Shown: piece by piece, positions 34,538 through 43,515 of the stretch
Numbering within the stretch: the stretch's first letter is position 1
Layout: each line of letters begins with the position of its first letter
DNA from: CAVSRC01 sp963732845
GTDB taxonomy: Bacteria > Pseudomonadota > Alphaproteobacteria > Rhizobiales > Kaistiaceae
Reading direction: 5' to 3'
Assembly (NCBI GenBank): GCA_963732845.1
Contig: CAVTBE010000021.1
Span: 1 to 64,000, forward strand
Length of the DNA: 64,000 bases
Notes under the pieces: model-generated
Database searches by the model: none
Seen by the model: the letters and a program-made list of their open reading frames with translations, nothing else
Told to the model about the DNA's origin: nothing
Program-made: the position numbers and the translations under genes

Positions 34538-35542
34538 ATGGCGACCATTCGCGACGTGGCGAAAAAGGCAGGCGTATCAACCGCAACCGTTTCCGCGGTG
34601 ATCAACGAGTTGGCCTATGTGAGCCCGGACCTGAAGGCGCGGGTGGCGCAGGCGATCCACGTGCTGAGCTACAAACCGTCGCAGGTCGCCCGCAACCTGA
34701 GGCGGGGGCGCACCCAGCTCATCGCACTGGTGGTTGCAGACCTCGCCAATCCCTTCTATTCGCGCATCGTGTGCGCCGCCGAGGCGGCCATTTCCGCCTG
34801 GGGCTATTCCCTCGTCATCTTCAATAGCGACGAAAAGCCGGATGCCGAAGAGCGCACGCTCGAGCGCATCCGCCAGATCGGCTGCGATGGTGCGGTTGTC
34901 GTGCCGGTGGGCTCGCACAACAATTACCGGCGGCGCGATCTTTCGGTCGGCTGCCCCATCGTGCTGCTCGGCCGCTCCGTCGATCATCAGGACATCGACA
35001 CCGTGTCCATCGACAATGTCGCCGCCGGCCGGCAGGCAACGGGCTATCTGCTCGATCTCGGGCACACGCGCATCGGATCGATTACCGGCCGCATGCAGCT
35101 GTCGACGGCCAGCGGCCGCCACGAGGGCATGCTCCAGGCGATGAGCGAACGCGGGCTGAAACCGCGCGAGTGTGACATCCGCTCCGGTGAATTCCGTGAG
35201 GATGTCGCCTATTCTGTTGCCCTTGAACTTCTGCGCCAGTCGGACCGTCCGACGGCTCTCTATGTTGCTAACGGCCTTATGGCGCTCGGGGTGATGCGGG
35301 CGCTCGCCGATCTCAACCTGCGCTGCCCGGAGGACGTGTCGATCGCCTCGACCGATACGATTTCCGGTGTCGGCGGCCTCAAGCCCCGGCTGACCCGGAC
35401 CGAGCATCCCGATGTCGAGATGACCAAGGAAGCCCTGCGCATGCTCATCGACCGCATCGACGGCGGCTTCGACGGGCCGGGACGTAACGTGGTCTTCCAG
35501 CCGGCACTGGTGGTCGGGGAAAGCTGCGCCCCCTTGCGCTGA
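34538..35542 (+). CDS. LacI-family transcriptional regulator
   Basis: A 334-residue regulator. Residues 1-50 are the LacI HTH and hinge (TIRDVAKKAGVSTATVSAVI, then SPDLKARVAQAI). The rest is a periplasmic-binding-protein-like effector domain (LIALVVADLANPFYS, GCDGAVVVPVG, VSIASTDTI). The ATG at 34538 begins the standard MATIRDVA start. It is divergent from the ribose-type ABC operon and is its probable repressor through the palindrome at 34415. Confidence 0.94.
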   Translation: MATIRDVAKKAGVSTATVSAVINELAYVSPDLKARVAQAIHVLSYKPSQVARNLRRGRTQLIALVVADLANPFYSRIVCAAEAAISAWGYSLVIFNSDEKPDAEERTLERIRQIGCDGAVVVPVGSHNNYRRRDLSVGCPIVLLGRSVDHQDIDTVSIDNVAAGRQATGYLLDLGHTRIGSITGRMQLSTASGRHEGMLQAMSERGLKPRECDIRSGEFREDVAYSVALELLRQSDRPTALYVANGLMALGVMRALADLNLRCPEDVSIASTDTISGVGGLKPRLTRTEHPDVEMTKEALRMLIDRIDGGFDGPGRNVVFQPALVVGESCAPLR

Positions 35543-35651
35543 CGGCGGCAGGACGCTGGCGGCGCGGCCGGCCGAAATTCAGGACCTGGGAGGGTCCCGC
35601 GAATGCAAATGAGGCGGCGGAAGACCTGCTCAGCAGCCCGGCCTTGCCGGT

Positions 35652-35672
35652 CGGCGTTATCGCCGGCCTTTT
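35652..35672 (+). terminator. Rho-independent-like terminator after the LacI gene
   Basis: CGGCG-TTAT-CGCCG hairpin followed by GCC and TTTT, about 110 bases after the LacI stop. Another small hairpin (CCGGC-CTT-GCCGG) lies at 35638-35650. The rest of 35543-35833 appears non-coding and should contain the promoter of the next gene. Confidence 0.5.
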
Positions 35673-35833
35673 CCCCGGCCTTTTCGGTGCTATGAACGCC
35701 ATGTCCGATGCCGCCAGTACCGTTGTGCCGCACGGCAGAGAGATGACGGCGTCCGACGCCGCCAAGTGTCGTATGTTCCAGAAAACGAGCGCGGACTTCG
35801 CCAGATACCGCGCCATCATGCGAGGAGATTAAA

Positions 35834-37441
35834 ATGGCCTTTGAGACCGTCTACCTGTTCGCCAGCGGCGACCTGCGCGAAAGCGCCAACAAGGTCTGTT
35901 GGCCGGCGCAGCAAGCCTTGGAAGCCCAGCTGGATCAGGCGGTGCGGCGGCTCGGCGTCACGCTCAAGCGCGCCCACCCGGTCGATGCCAAACGTGGCCA
36001 CGGCTTCCTGTCGAACCAGCGCGAGGGCATGGACGCCTTCACCCGCATCCCGGCCGACGCGCCGGTCATCGTTGCGGAGGCCGTTTGGCAGTACTCGCAC
36101 CACGTGCTGCCCGGCCTCATCCACCACAAGGGACCGATCCTGACGGTTGCCAACTGGTCGGGGCAATGGCCGGGCCTCGTCGGCATGCTCAACCTCAACG
36201 GTTCGCTGACCAAGGCCGGCGTATCCTATTCGACCCTGTGGAGCACCGACTTCACCGACGACTATTTCAATGCCGCACTCAAGTCCTGGATGGAAGGCAA
36301 TCAGGTCACCCACGACCAGAGCCACGTCACCGAACTCGCCGCGCTCACCATCCCCGAGCGGCTCGAGAAGATCGCCGCCGACATCGCCGGAGACATGCTG
36401 ACCAAGAAGCGCATCATGGGCGTCTTCGACGAAGGCTGCATGGGCATGTTCAACGCCATCGTGCCCGATCACCTGCTCAACCCGCTCGGCATCTTCAAGG
36501 AGCGGCTGTCGCAGTCGGCGCTCTATTACGAGACGACGCAGATTCCCGATGCCTATGCCGACGAAGCCCTCGCGTGGCTTGAGAAAAAGGGCATGAAATT
36601 CGCCTTCGGCAGCGACGAGGCGAGCGAACTGACCCGCGCGCAGGTGAGGACGCAGTTGAAGATGTATGCGGCTGCGGCCCGCTTTGCCGACCGCTTCTCC
36701 TGCGATGCCGTCGGCATCCAGTACCAGCAGGGCCTCAAGGACCTGTTGCCGGCCTCCGACCTTGCCGAGGGCCTGCTCAATAACGACGACCGCCCCGAGG
36801 TGAAGAACGAGGCGGGCCAGCCCATCCGCCCGGGCAAGGCGATCACCCATTTCAACGAGGTGGACGAATGCGCCGCCATCGACGGGCTGCTGACCGATCA
36901 GGTGCACCGCGCGCTCGGCCAGCCGGCGGAGAACACGCTGCATGACCTGCGCTGGGGCGATGTCGATGCGACCGGCAAGCAGGACGGCTTCATCTGGGTG
37001 TTCGAGATCTCCGGTGCCGCGCCGGCGGCCCATCATGCCGGTGGCTATGCCGGCTCGCAGGGCTTCCGCCAGCCGGCGATGTACTTCCCCTTCGGCGGCA
37101 GCACGCTGAGCGGGGTCGCCAAGCCCGGTGTCGTGGTCTGGTCGCGCTTCTACGTCGCCGAGGGCAAATTGCAGCTCGACATCGGTCTTGCCGATGTGCT
37201 CGCGCTGGACGAGTCGGAGACGCGCCGGCGGCTCGACGGCACCACCAAGGAATGGCCGATCATGCACGGGCGGCTGCGCGGCGTCTCGCAGACCCAGATG
37301 ATGGGACGTCACAAGGCCAACCACATCCACGTCGCCTATGGCAAGGACGAGGCCGGCGCCACCGAAGCCGCGCTGACCAAGGCGGCGCTCGCCCGCAATC
37401 TCGGCGTCACCGTTCACTGGTGTGGGACGTTGCCGGCATAG
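35834..37441 (+). CDS. L-fucose/L-arabinose isomerase family protein
   Basis: A 535-residue protein resembling the fucose/arabinose isomerase superfamily: VIVAEAVWQYSHHVLPGLI, ILTVANWSGQWPGLVGMLN, VFDEGCMGMFNAIVPD, AFGSDEAS and ITHFNEVDECAAIDGLL. These enzymes convert aldoses to ketoses with a divalent metal. The ATG at 35834 has AGGAGAT about 7 bases upstream. It is a single-gene unit ended by a strong terminator at 37470-37515. The preceding LacI regulator and ABC importer suggest that it acts on the imported sugar, but the true substrate is uncertain. Confidence 0.82.
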   Translation: MAFETVYLFASGDLRESANKVCWPAQQALEAQLDQAVRRLGVTLKRAHPVDAKRGHGFLSNQREGMDAFTRIPADAPVIVAEAVWQYSHHVLPGLIHHKGPILTVANWSGQWPGLVGMLNLNGSLTKAGVSYSTLWSTDFTDDYFNAALKSWMEGNQVTHDQSHVTELAALTIPERLEKIAADIAGDMLTKKRIMGVFDEGCMGMFNAIVPDHLLNPLGIFKERLSQSALYYETTQIPDAYADEALAWLEKKGMKFAFGSDEASELTRAQVRTQLKMYAAAARFADRFSCDAVGIQYQQGLKDLLPASDLAEGLLNNDDRPEVKNEAGQPIRPGKAITHFNEVDECAAIDGLLTDQVHRALGQPAENTLHDLRWGDVDATGKQDGFIWVFEISGAAPAAHHAGGYAGSQGFRQPAMYFPFGGSTLSGVAKPGVVVWSRFYVAEGKLQLDIGLADVLALDESETRRRLDGTTKEWPIMHGRLRGVSQTQMMGRHKANHIHVAYGKDEAGATEAALTKAALARNLGVTVHWCGTLPA

Positions 37442-37469
37442 GACAGAGACCGCCAGGACGCGAAGACCA

Positions 37470-37515
37470 TGCCTGCCCCGGGGGCCTGCTGCCATGCAGG
37501 TTGCCGGGGCAGGCA
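37470..37515. terminator. Bidirectional terminator between convergent isomerase and ligase genes
   Basis: Perfect twelve-base outer arms (TGCCTGCCCCGG and CCGGGGCAGGCA) enclose a second five-base stem (CCTGC and GCAGG) with a six-base loop. It lies 28 bases after the plus-strand gene and 63 bases after the minus-strand gene, so it can serve both. Confidence 0.75.
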
Positions 37516-37578
37516 ATCACATTTCGGACTTGGCCACCGCTGGTGGCCTGCGGTCGTCGGGCATCACCCTGAGATGCG

Positions 37579-39363
37579 TCAGTACATCTGATCGAGCGAG
37601 GCGCCCCAGCGCCGCAGGATCGCATGGCGGCGCGTCTTCAGGGTCGGGGTCATCATGCCGTTCTCGACCGTGAAGGGCTGGTCGGCGATGACGAAGTGCT
37701 TGACCTTCTCGATCACCGAAAGATTGCTGTTGGCCCGCTCGACGGCCTGGCCGATGGCGCGCTGAAAGCCCTTGTCCTCCGCCAGCTGGGAAAGTTCGGA
37801 TGGGGCGCCGTTCTCCTTGGCCCATTCGGCAAGAAAATCCTGGTCGGGGACGATGATCGCGCCAATGTGGGGGCGGTTGTCGCCGACGGCGACGGCGAAG
37901 GCGATTTCCGGCTCCAGCGTCAGCACGCCTTCGATGCGCTGCGGCGCGATCGTGTCGCCGGCGGAATTGACGATGATGTCCTTCTTGCGGTCGGTGATCT
38001 GAAGATAGCCGTCATGGTCGAGGACGCCGATATCGCCGGTATGCAGCCAGCCGTCGCGCATGGTCTCGGCGGTGAGCTTCGGCTGCTTCCAGTAGCCGTC
38101 CATGAGCAGCGGTCCGCGCACCAGGATCTCGCCGTCATCGGCGATGCGCACCTCGACATGCTTCATCGGCGGGCCGACCGTGCGCAGCTTGACGCGGCTG
38201 GGCCGGTTGACGGCGACCACCGGCGCAGTCTCGGTCTGGCCGTAGCCCTGCAGGAGCCGCAGGCCGAGGGCGGTGAAGAAGACGCCGACGTCGTAGCTGA
38301 GCGGCGCGCCGCCGGAGACCAGTGCCTTCAGCCGGCCGCCGAAGCGGGCGCGGATCTTTTCGCGGACCAGCCGGTCGACGACCCAATCCACCAGCCGCTC
38401 GCGCCGGGTCATGGTGTCGCGGCTTTCGTAGCGCTTGCGGCCGAGCTCGACCGCCGTCCAGAACAATCGCGCCTGCACGTGGCTCTGCCGCGCCACGTTG
38501 CGCAGGATGCGCTCGCGCATGATCTCGAAGAGCCGCGGCACGGCGGTCATGATCGTCGGCCGCGCCTCGAGCAGATTCGTCGTCAGGGTGTCGGTGCGCT
38601 CGGCGAAAAAGATCTGGGCACCGAGCGAGATCGGGAACATCAGGCCGGCTGAATGCTCGTAGGCGTGGCAGAGCGGCAGGAACGACAGGAAGACCTCGTC
38701 GTCGAGGCCGAGCTCGGCCAGCACATCGGCGGCGCCGACGCAATTGGTGATGATGGCGCGGTGGGAGAGCATCACGCCCTTGGGTTGGCCGCCGGTGCCG
38801 GAGGTGTAGATGAGGCAGGCGAGTGCGTCGCCGGCAATCCCGGTCGCCGCCGGCAGGATGGCATCAGCGCCGGCCGCGCCCGACGCCAGGGCGTCCTGCC
38901 ATGTGGCGAGGGCGATGCGGCCCTTGTCGATGTCGCCGAGGTCTTCCATGGCGATCACGCGCTTGAGGCCTTTCGCCTTGCGGGCTGCCTGGAAGAAGGG
39001 CTGCGCCAGCGCCGCGGTCGAGACGATCGCCATGGTGGCGCCGCTGTCGCTCAGGATGTGGGCGTGATCGCTCGCCGTGTTGGTGGTGTAGGTGGGGACG
39101 CTGACGCCGCCGGCCGCCATGATGGCGAGGTCGGCGATCGCCCAGCGCGGCGAGTTTTGGGACAACAGGATGACCCGGTCGCCTTTGGCGAGGCCATAGG
39201 CCTGCAGCGCCGCCGCCAGCGCCGCGACCTGAGCGGCCGTCTCCTGCCAGCTCAGCGGCTGATAGGTGCCGTCGATCTTTTCCCACAGAAACGGCCGGAC
39301 CCCGTGCTTTTCAGCCTGGCCCACAAACATGGCCACCAGATTGGGCCAGTCGCCGATATCCAT
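37579..39363 (-). CDS. AMP-dependent acyl-CoA synthetase (long-chain FadD-like)
   Basis: A 594-residue adenylate-forming enzyme that activates a carboxylic acid with ATP and CoA. Motif A3 is YTSGTGGQPKGVMLSHRA, A5 is GYGQTETAPV, A8 is GWLHTGDIGVLDHDGYLQI and A10 is DIIVNSAGDTIAP, where the catalytic Lys of the usual NxxGKxI is replaced by DTI-type residues. The ATG at 39363 is preferred over a GTG at 39366. It follows the TPP-enzyme gene by 50 bases on the same strand, so the two may be cotranscribed. The chain length of the substrate is unknown. Confidence 0.88.
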   Translation of the reverse strand: MDIGDWPNLVAMFVGQAEKHGVRPFLWEKIDGTYQPLSWQETAAQVAALAAALQAYGLAKGDRVILLSQNSPRWAIADLAIMAAGGVSVPTYTTNTASDHAHILSDSGATMAIVSTAALAQPFFQAARKAKGLKRVIAMEDLGDIDKGRIALATWQDALASGAAGADAILPAATGIAGDALACLIYTSGTGGQPKGVMLSHRAIITNCVGAADVLAELGLDDEVFLSFLPLCHAYEHSAGLMFPISLGAQIFFAERTDTLTTNLLEARPTIMTAVPRLFEIMRERILRNVARQSHVQARLFWTAVELGRKRYESRDTMTRRERLVDWVVDRLVREKIRARFGGRLKALVSGGAPLSYDVGVFFTALGLRLLQGYGQTETAPVVAVNRPSRVKLRTVGPPMKHVEVRIADDGEILVRGPLLMDGYWKQPKLTAETMRDGWLHTGDIGVLDHDGYLQITDRKKDIIVNSAGDTIAPQRIEGVLTLEPEIAFAVAVGDNRPHIGAIIVPDQDFLAEWAKENGAPSELSQLAEDKGFQRAIGQAVERANSNLSVIEKVKHFVIADQPFTVENGMMTPTLKTRRHAILRRWGASLDQMY

Positions 39364-39413
39364 CACGCCATCGATCCAGTCGACATTTCGGCCAATTTAG
39401 CCTGGACAAGGCT

Positions 39414-40955
39414 CTACGGCACCATCAGTTCGATCAGGAACGGGGACGACGTGCCGTTGGCATGGCTCATGAGGGAGGCGAAATCCTCCATGGTCTCGGC
39501 GCGGGCGCTGTCGACGCCGAAGCCCTTGCCGATGGCTACCCAGTCGAGATCGGGATTGCCGAGATCGAACAGGGTGCGCGAGGCCTCTCCGGGGGTCGCG
39601 CCGACCTGCCGCAATTCGTCCTGCAGAATGGCGTAGCGGCGATTGGCGAGGATCACGGTGGTGACGGCCAGGTTCTCGCGCGCCTGCGTCCACAGCGCCT
39701 GCACGGTGTAGAGCGCCGAGCCGTCGGCCTGGAGGTTGATGACACGGCGACCGGGCGCGCCGACGGCAGCGCCGGTCGACAGCGGCAGGCCGTCGCCGAT
39801 GGCGCCGCCGGTGAGCTGCAGCCAATCGTGCGGCGCGGCGGCAAGCGTGCCGGGAAAGAAGCCGAAGCCGTAGGTGATCGATTCATCGACGACGACGGCG
39901 TTCTCCGGCATGAGCGCCGAAAGGGTCTGGGCGACCGCCGCGGAGGTGACCGCACCCTTCGCCGGCTCCGGCCTGGGGCCGGGGTCGGGCGGCGGAACGG
40001 CCGGCGCGTTCAACGCTTCGGCAAGGCGGGCGAGCGCCCCGGGCCCGTCTTCGTCGGGGCGGGCGAGCAGGTGGAGGGTGGCGTCGGGCGCGCGCAGCTG
40101 CCCGCGCCTGCCGGGATAGGCGAAGAAGGAGACCGGATCGGCGGCGCCGACCACGATGACATGACGAACGCCGTCGAAGGCGGCAAGCGCGGCATCGATC
40201 TGGTAGGGCACGCGGTCGACCGGGTGGCGGCCGCGGCCGCGTTCGATGCGCGTGTTGAAGGTCTCGCAGAACAGCCCGGCGCCGGTCTTGCCGGCGATAC
40301 GATGCGCATCGGCAAGCGCATCGGCCATGAGCGCGGCGCCGCCGAGCACGATGACCGCCGGCTCGCCGGAGCGGAGCGCGCGCGCCACCGCCGCCAGCGT
40401 GGCGTCGTCGACCGCCTTCACCGCGGGGACGGGAAGCGGCGCGGCGGCGACGCCGCCGTCGCTCCACGAGGCGTCGGAGGGCAGGATCAGGGTGGCCACC
40501 TGACCGGGCGGCGTGCGTGCCGCCTGCACGGCTTCGGCCGCGAGGCTGCCGACCTCGGCCGGCGTCGTGGCGGTGCGCACCCAGCCGGAAACGCCGCGGG
40601 CGAAGCCTTCGGTGTCGGCTGCGAGCAGGGGCTCGAGCGGCTTGTGATAGGTCGCCTGATCGCCGGTGATGTTGACCAGGGGCACATGAGCGCGGCGGGC
40701 GTTATGCAGGTTGGCGAGGCCGTTGGCGAGGCCGGGACCGCAGTGGAGCAGGCTCGCCGCCGGCTTGCCGGCGAGGCGGGCGTAGCCGTCGGCGGCGCCG
40801 GTCGCGACGCCCTCGAACAGGCCGAGGATGCAGCGCATGCCGGGCACCCGGTCGAGGGCCGCGACGAAATGCATCTCGCTGGTGCCGGGATTGGCGAAAC
40901 AGGTGTCGACACCCGCAGCCAGAAGCGTGCGGACCAAGCTCTCGGCACCATTCAT
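39414..40955 (-). CDS. Thiamine-diphosphate-dependent enzyme (acetolactate-synthase / benzoylformate-decarboxylase-like)
   Basis: A 513-residue ThDP enzyme with three domains. The N-terminal Pyr domain has the active-site Glu (GMRCILGLFEGVATGAADGYAR). The middle domain includes VIVLGGAALMADALADAHRI. The C-terminal PP domain has INLQADGSALYTVQALWTQA, in which the usual GDG start is ADG, then ILANRRYAIL. The ATG at 40955 has AGGAGC upstream. Similar proteins are often labelled acetolactate synthase large subunit, but no small subunit or FAD motif is evident, so a 2-oxoacid decarboxylase or lyase is likely. It is possibly in an operon with the acyl-CoA ligase. Confidence 0.86.
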   Translation of the reverse strand: MNGAESLVRTLLAAGVDTCFANPGTSEMHFVAALDRVPGMRCILGLFEGVATGAADGYARLAGKPAASLLHCGPGLANGLANLHNARRAHVPLVNITGDQATYHKPLEPLLAADTEGFARGVSGWVRTATTPAEVGSLAAEAVQAARTPPGQVATLILPSDASWSDGGVAAAPLPVPAVKAVDDATLAAVARALRSGEPAVIVLGGAALMADALADAHRIAGKTGAGLFCETFNTRIERGRGRHPVDRVPYQIDAALAAFDGVRHVIVVGAADPVSFFAYPGRRGQLRAPDATLHLLARPDEDGPGALARLAEALNAPAVPPPDPGPRPEPAKGAVTSAAVAQTLSALMPENAVVVDESITYGFGFFPGTLAAAPHDWLQLTGGAIGDGLPLSTGAAVGAPGRRVINLQADGSALYTVQALWTQARENLAVTTVILANRRYAILQDELRQVGATPGEASRTLFDLGNPDLDWVAIGKGFGVDSARAETMEDFASLMSHANGTSSPFLIELMVP

Positions 40956-41139
40956 TTTTGGGAAGCTCCTGGACGGCGGGAATGATCGTCCGGGGATTTG
41001 TCACCGCCGGGGGCCCCAAGTCCAGTGCGTCATGATGCACGGCGCGTGTCGATGCGAAGCGGGCGGCCGGCGGCCGAGGGGGGCCGCACGGTCCCCGTCG
41101 GCCGCCACAGTGGAAGCGATCAGAGCGTCGGTCGTCCGC

Positions 41140-41667
41140 TCAGCCGGTGCCCATCCGGTCCATCGCACCGCTCGGGGTGACGAGATGCCACGCGCCTCCG
41201 AACTTCTGGATCGCCTGGCCTTTCGGCGTCGCGGCGCCCTGGTCGTGGACGAACAGGTAGAGCGGCCAGCCATCATAGGTGAGCTGCTTGGTCCCGTCGG
41301 CACGGGCGATGGTGGAAATCTCGGACGTGTCGATGCCGCCGCTGGACTTCGGCATGTTCTTGATCGTGGCCGGCGGCCAGGCAACGGCGCAGGCGCCGGA
41401 GCAGGCGCTCTTCGCCAGGACGTCGTCCTTCGCCCTGGTGTCGGCGCTGAACATGTAGAGCGGGCGGCCGTTGCCGTCGGCGAGGTACTTGCCGAACGTG
41501 CTGCTCTGCTTGACCTGGAGCATGGCGATATCGGCCGCCGGGGCCGGGGTCACGACCGTCCTGGTCGCAGCGGGGGCCGGACTTGTCGCCGTCGTGCTGG
41601 CGGCGAGCGCCGGGGTGACTGCCATCGCCGAGGTGGCGAGCAAGCAGACGAGAATGGGAGATTTCAT
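41140..41667 (-). CDS. Secreted protein with paired YxFxxD motifs (COG4315-like)
   Basis: A 175-residue exported protein. Residues 1-23 are a signal peptide (ILVCLLATSAMAVTPALA). The rest shows the two repeats of this small family, each with a Y-x-F-x-x-D core: LYMFSADT and LYLFVHDQ. A SACSGACAVAWPP segment with two Cys lies between them. The Cys of the signal region is not in a clear lipobox. The ATG at 41667 has AGGAGA about 8 bases upstream. The function of the family is unknown. It is divergent from an FMN-binding-domain protein with a shared 181-base promoter region. Confidence 0.82.
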   Translation of the reverse strand: MKSPILVCLLATSAMAVTPALAASTTATSPAPAATRTVVTPAPAADIAMLQVKQSSTFGKYLADGNGRPLYMFSADTRAKDDVLAKSACSGACAVAWPPATIKNMPKSSGGIDTSEISTIARADGTKQLTYDGWPLYLFVHDQGAATPKGQAIQKFGGAWHLVTPSGAMDRMGTG

Positions 41668-41848
41668 CGTGCTCTCCTGATTTCGGATGTCGCCGATGCG
41701 GTATCTGGGGCAGGAACCGCGGCCTGCCAGTGACATCGGCGCGCGGGCGCCGGAGCCTGTCAGCGAAGCGGCCGAGGTTGTCAGCGTGGTGTAAGACAAG
41801 GCGGCCTAGGGTTTGCGCCAGAGCCAACCAACCTGGGATGCAAGCCTC

Positions 41849-42538
41849 ATGCGCGCCTCACGATTCACAACGGCTGCGATCGTCATGGCGGCGGGAACCG
41901 CGTCGGCAGTTGCTGCCGGCAGCCCGCTTTCGCCGAGCGCGATCAAGAGCACCTTCGGCACCGGCAACACCTTCAGCGCGGTCAGCGCGAGCGGACGCTC
42001 GGCCTACTGGTTCACCTTCAATACCGACGGGAGCGCGGTCGCCGTGCCCAAGGGGCAGAAGACCGGCGCGCACGGGACATGGCGCCTGTCGAGCAACGGC
42101 TACTGCTCGAAATGGGGCAACGGTGCCGAGCAGTGCTACACGATCGACAAGAACGGCAAGCAATTCGACGTACATGCCACCAGCGGGACGGTCATCGCGC
42201 ATTTCGATCTGTCGACGCCGGCGGCGGCGTCGGCGTCCGCGGGAGGCCAGGGGCAATACCGCGACGGTGCCTATACCGGCCCGGTGGTCGATGCCTATTA
42301 CGGTCTCATGCAGATCCAGGCGATCATCAAGGGCGGCCGGCTGGCGTCGATCCGGGTGCTGCAATACCCCAACGACCGGCAGACATCGATCTTCATCAAC
42401 CGCCAGGCGCTGCCGATGCTGCGCAACGAGGTGATCACCGCGCAGAGCGCCAATGTCGATATCGTTTCGGGTGCGACCCTGTCGAGCGAGGCGTTCATCC
42501 AGTCGCTGGGCGCGGCCATGTCGCAAGCCGCATCGTAG
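41849..42538 (+). CDS. Exported FMN-binding-domain protein
   Basis: A 229-residue protein with a signal peptide (residues 1-23, FTTAAIVMAAGTASAVAA). Residues about 30-130 form an unrecognised domain with two Cys (NGYCSKWGNGAEQCYTI). Residues about 140-225 are an FMN-binding domain like that of RnfG/NqrC, ending with SGATLSSEAF, where the SGAT threonine is the covalent flavin site in related proteins. A covalently flavinylated periplasmic electron carrier is therefore plausible. The ATG at 41849 begins the signal peptide; an earlier in-frame codon at 41813 is unlikely. Confidence 0.83.
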   Translation: MRASRFTTAAIVMAAGTASAVAAGSPLSPSAIKSTFGTGNTFSAVSASGRSAYWFTFNTDGSAVAVPKGQKTGAHGTWRLSSNGYCSKWGNGAEQCYTIDKNGKQFDVHATSGTVIAHFDLSTPAAASASAGGQGQYRDGAYTGPVVDAYYGLMQIQAIIKGGRLASIRVLQYPNDRQTSIFINRQALPMLRNEVITAQSANVDIVSGATLSSEAFIQSLGAAMSQAAS

Positions 42539-42552
42539 CCGGCCGGCGCCGT

Positions 42553-43023
42553 CTACTGCTGGGCGGTCTGCCGCTTCAGCTGTTCGCGGTCGACGTAGTT
42601 CAGCTCCTCGACCAGAACGTCCTTGATCAGGTCGGTGCCCAGGCGCTTGTTGACCGCGTCCTTGATGTCGCCGGTGATCTTGTCGAGGTTGTATTTGGCC
42701 AGATGGTCGAACTCGACCTTGCCGTCGGTGTAGATGTGGCGGAACGCCTCATCGACGACGAAGGGCAGGGGGTCGGTGGGCGCAATGCGCAGCGCTTCCG
42801 CCTCGGCCGTGAACGCGACCTTGGCGACGACATAGCCGCGCAACTGGTCGTCGGAGATCATGGGAACGGTGATCGCCGCCGGGTGTATGGTCTCGAGGCC
42901 GGACGGCTTGGCTTCGGCACGCACCACGTCGACGGTCGCACCGGTGTTCCAGGTCGCGGCCATGTAGCCAGCGACCAGCGCGACGACGATGGCCCAGATA
43001 CCGAGCCCGATTGTCTTCAGCAT
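42553..43023 (-). CDS. FliL-like membrane-anchored protein of the flagellar cluster
   Basis: A 156-residue protein with one N-terminal helix (IGLGIWAIVVALVAGYMAA) and a soluble domain that resembles FliL in layout: a beta segment (LRGYVVAKVAFTAEAEAL) and a helical C-terminus with the pattern IKDAVNKRLGTDLIKDVLVE followed by LNYVDRE. I cannot assign it with certainty; rhizobial flagellar clusters carry such small anchored proteins. It is the last gene of the minus-strand flagellar operon that begins with flhA at 47306. Confidence 0.65.
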   Translation of the reverse strand: MLKTIGLGIWAIVVALVAGYMAATWNTGATVDVVRAEAKPSGLETIHPAAITVPMISDDQLRGYVVAKVAFTAEAEALRIAPTDPLPFVVDEAFRHIYTDGKVEFDHLAKYNLDKITGDIKDAVNKRLGTDLIKDVLVEELNYVDREQLKRQTAQQ

Positions 43024-43035
43024 TATCCGTCCGTC

Positions 43036-43500
43036 CTAGGCAGACCGCCGCGGGTAGGTCTCGCCATAGGTGCCGTCCGACTCCGCTTCGTGCAGGACGT
43101 TGATCATCAGGTCGGAAAGCTGGCGGCTGGCGGCAAGGTGCAGGCCGAGCAGGCGGTGGTCGGTGGCGAGCGCGGTGCCGAGCTTCTTCAGGCGCGGCGC
43201 CAGCTCGCTCTCGCTGCCGACGGGCACGGCACGCGCCAGGCGGGTGATCTCGAGAAGGCTCTGGCTCTTGCGCCGGTTGATGTCGGCGAAATCGGCGGCG
43301 GCGCTGCCGACCAGCGCGGCAATCTCCGTGGCGACGATCTCCTCGAGGCGACCGAGCGCGGCGTGCATGGCGGTGATCGCCGCAGGCGTCGAGCGCGGCT
43401 GCAGCTGCGGCTTCGGCGCCGCACGGTTCGGCAGGTAGCTGCCGATGTCGATTTCCGGCGCGTGGCCGGTGGCTGGCTTCGGCGCGTGTTCACCAGACAT
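43036..43500 (-). CDS. Flagellar cluster helical protein, possible FlgN-like chaperone
   Basis: A 154-residue, mostly helical protein: a Pro-rich N-terminal 35 residues, then long amphipathic helices (MHAALGRLEEIVATEIAALV, FADINRRKSQSLLEITRLA, ATDHRLLGLHLAASRQLSDL). The NRRKSQSLLEI segment and the overall helical layout fit the FlgN group, which holds FlgK and FlgL before export. It lies next to flgJ on the same strand. Recognition is by pattern and position, so the name is tentative. Confidence 0.55.
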   Translation of the reverse strand: MSGEHAPKPATGHAPEIDIGSYLPNRAAPKPQLQPRSTPAAITAMHAALGRLEEIVATEIAALVGSAAADFADINRRKSQSLLEITRLARAVPVGSESELAPRLKKLGTALATDHRLLGLHLAASRQLSDLMINVLHEAESDGTYGETYPRRSA

Positions 43501-43515
43501 GGTTTGCCTCTCGGT

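Noticed and set aside
35644..35832. A 62-codon frame before the isomerase gene
   Set aside because: It runs through a hairpin-T4 terminator and into the isomerase ribosome-binding site, and has no ribosome-binding site of its own that I can see.
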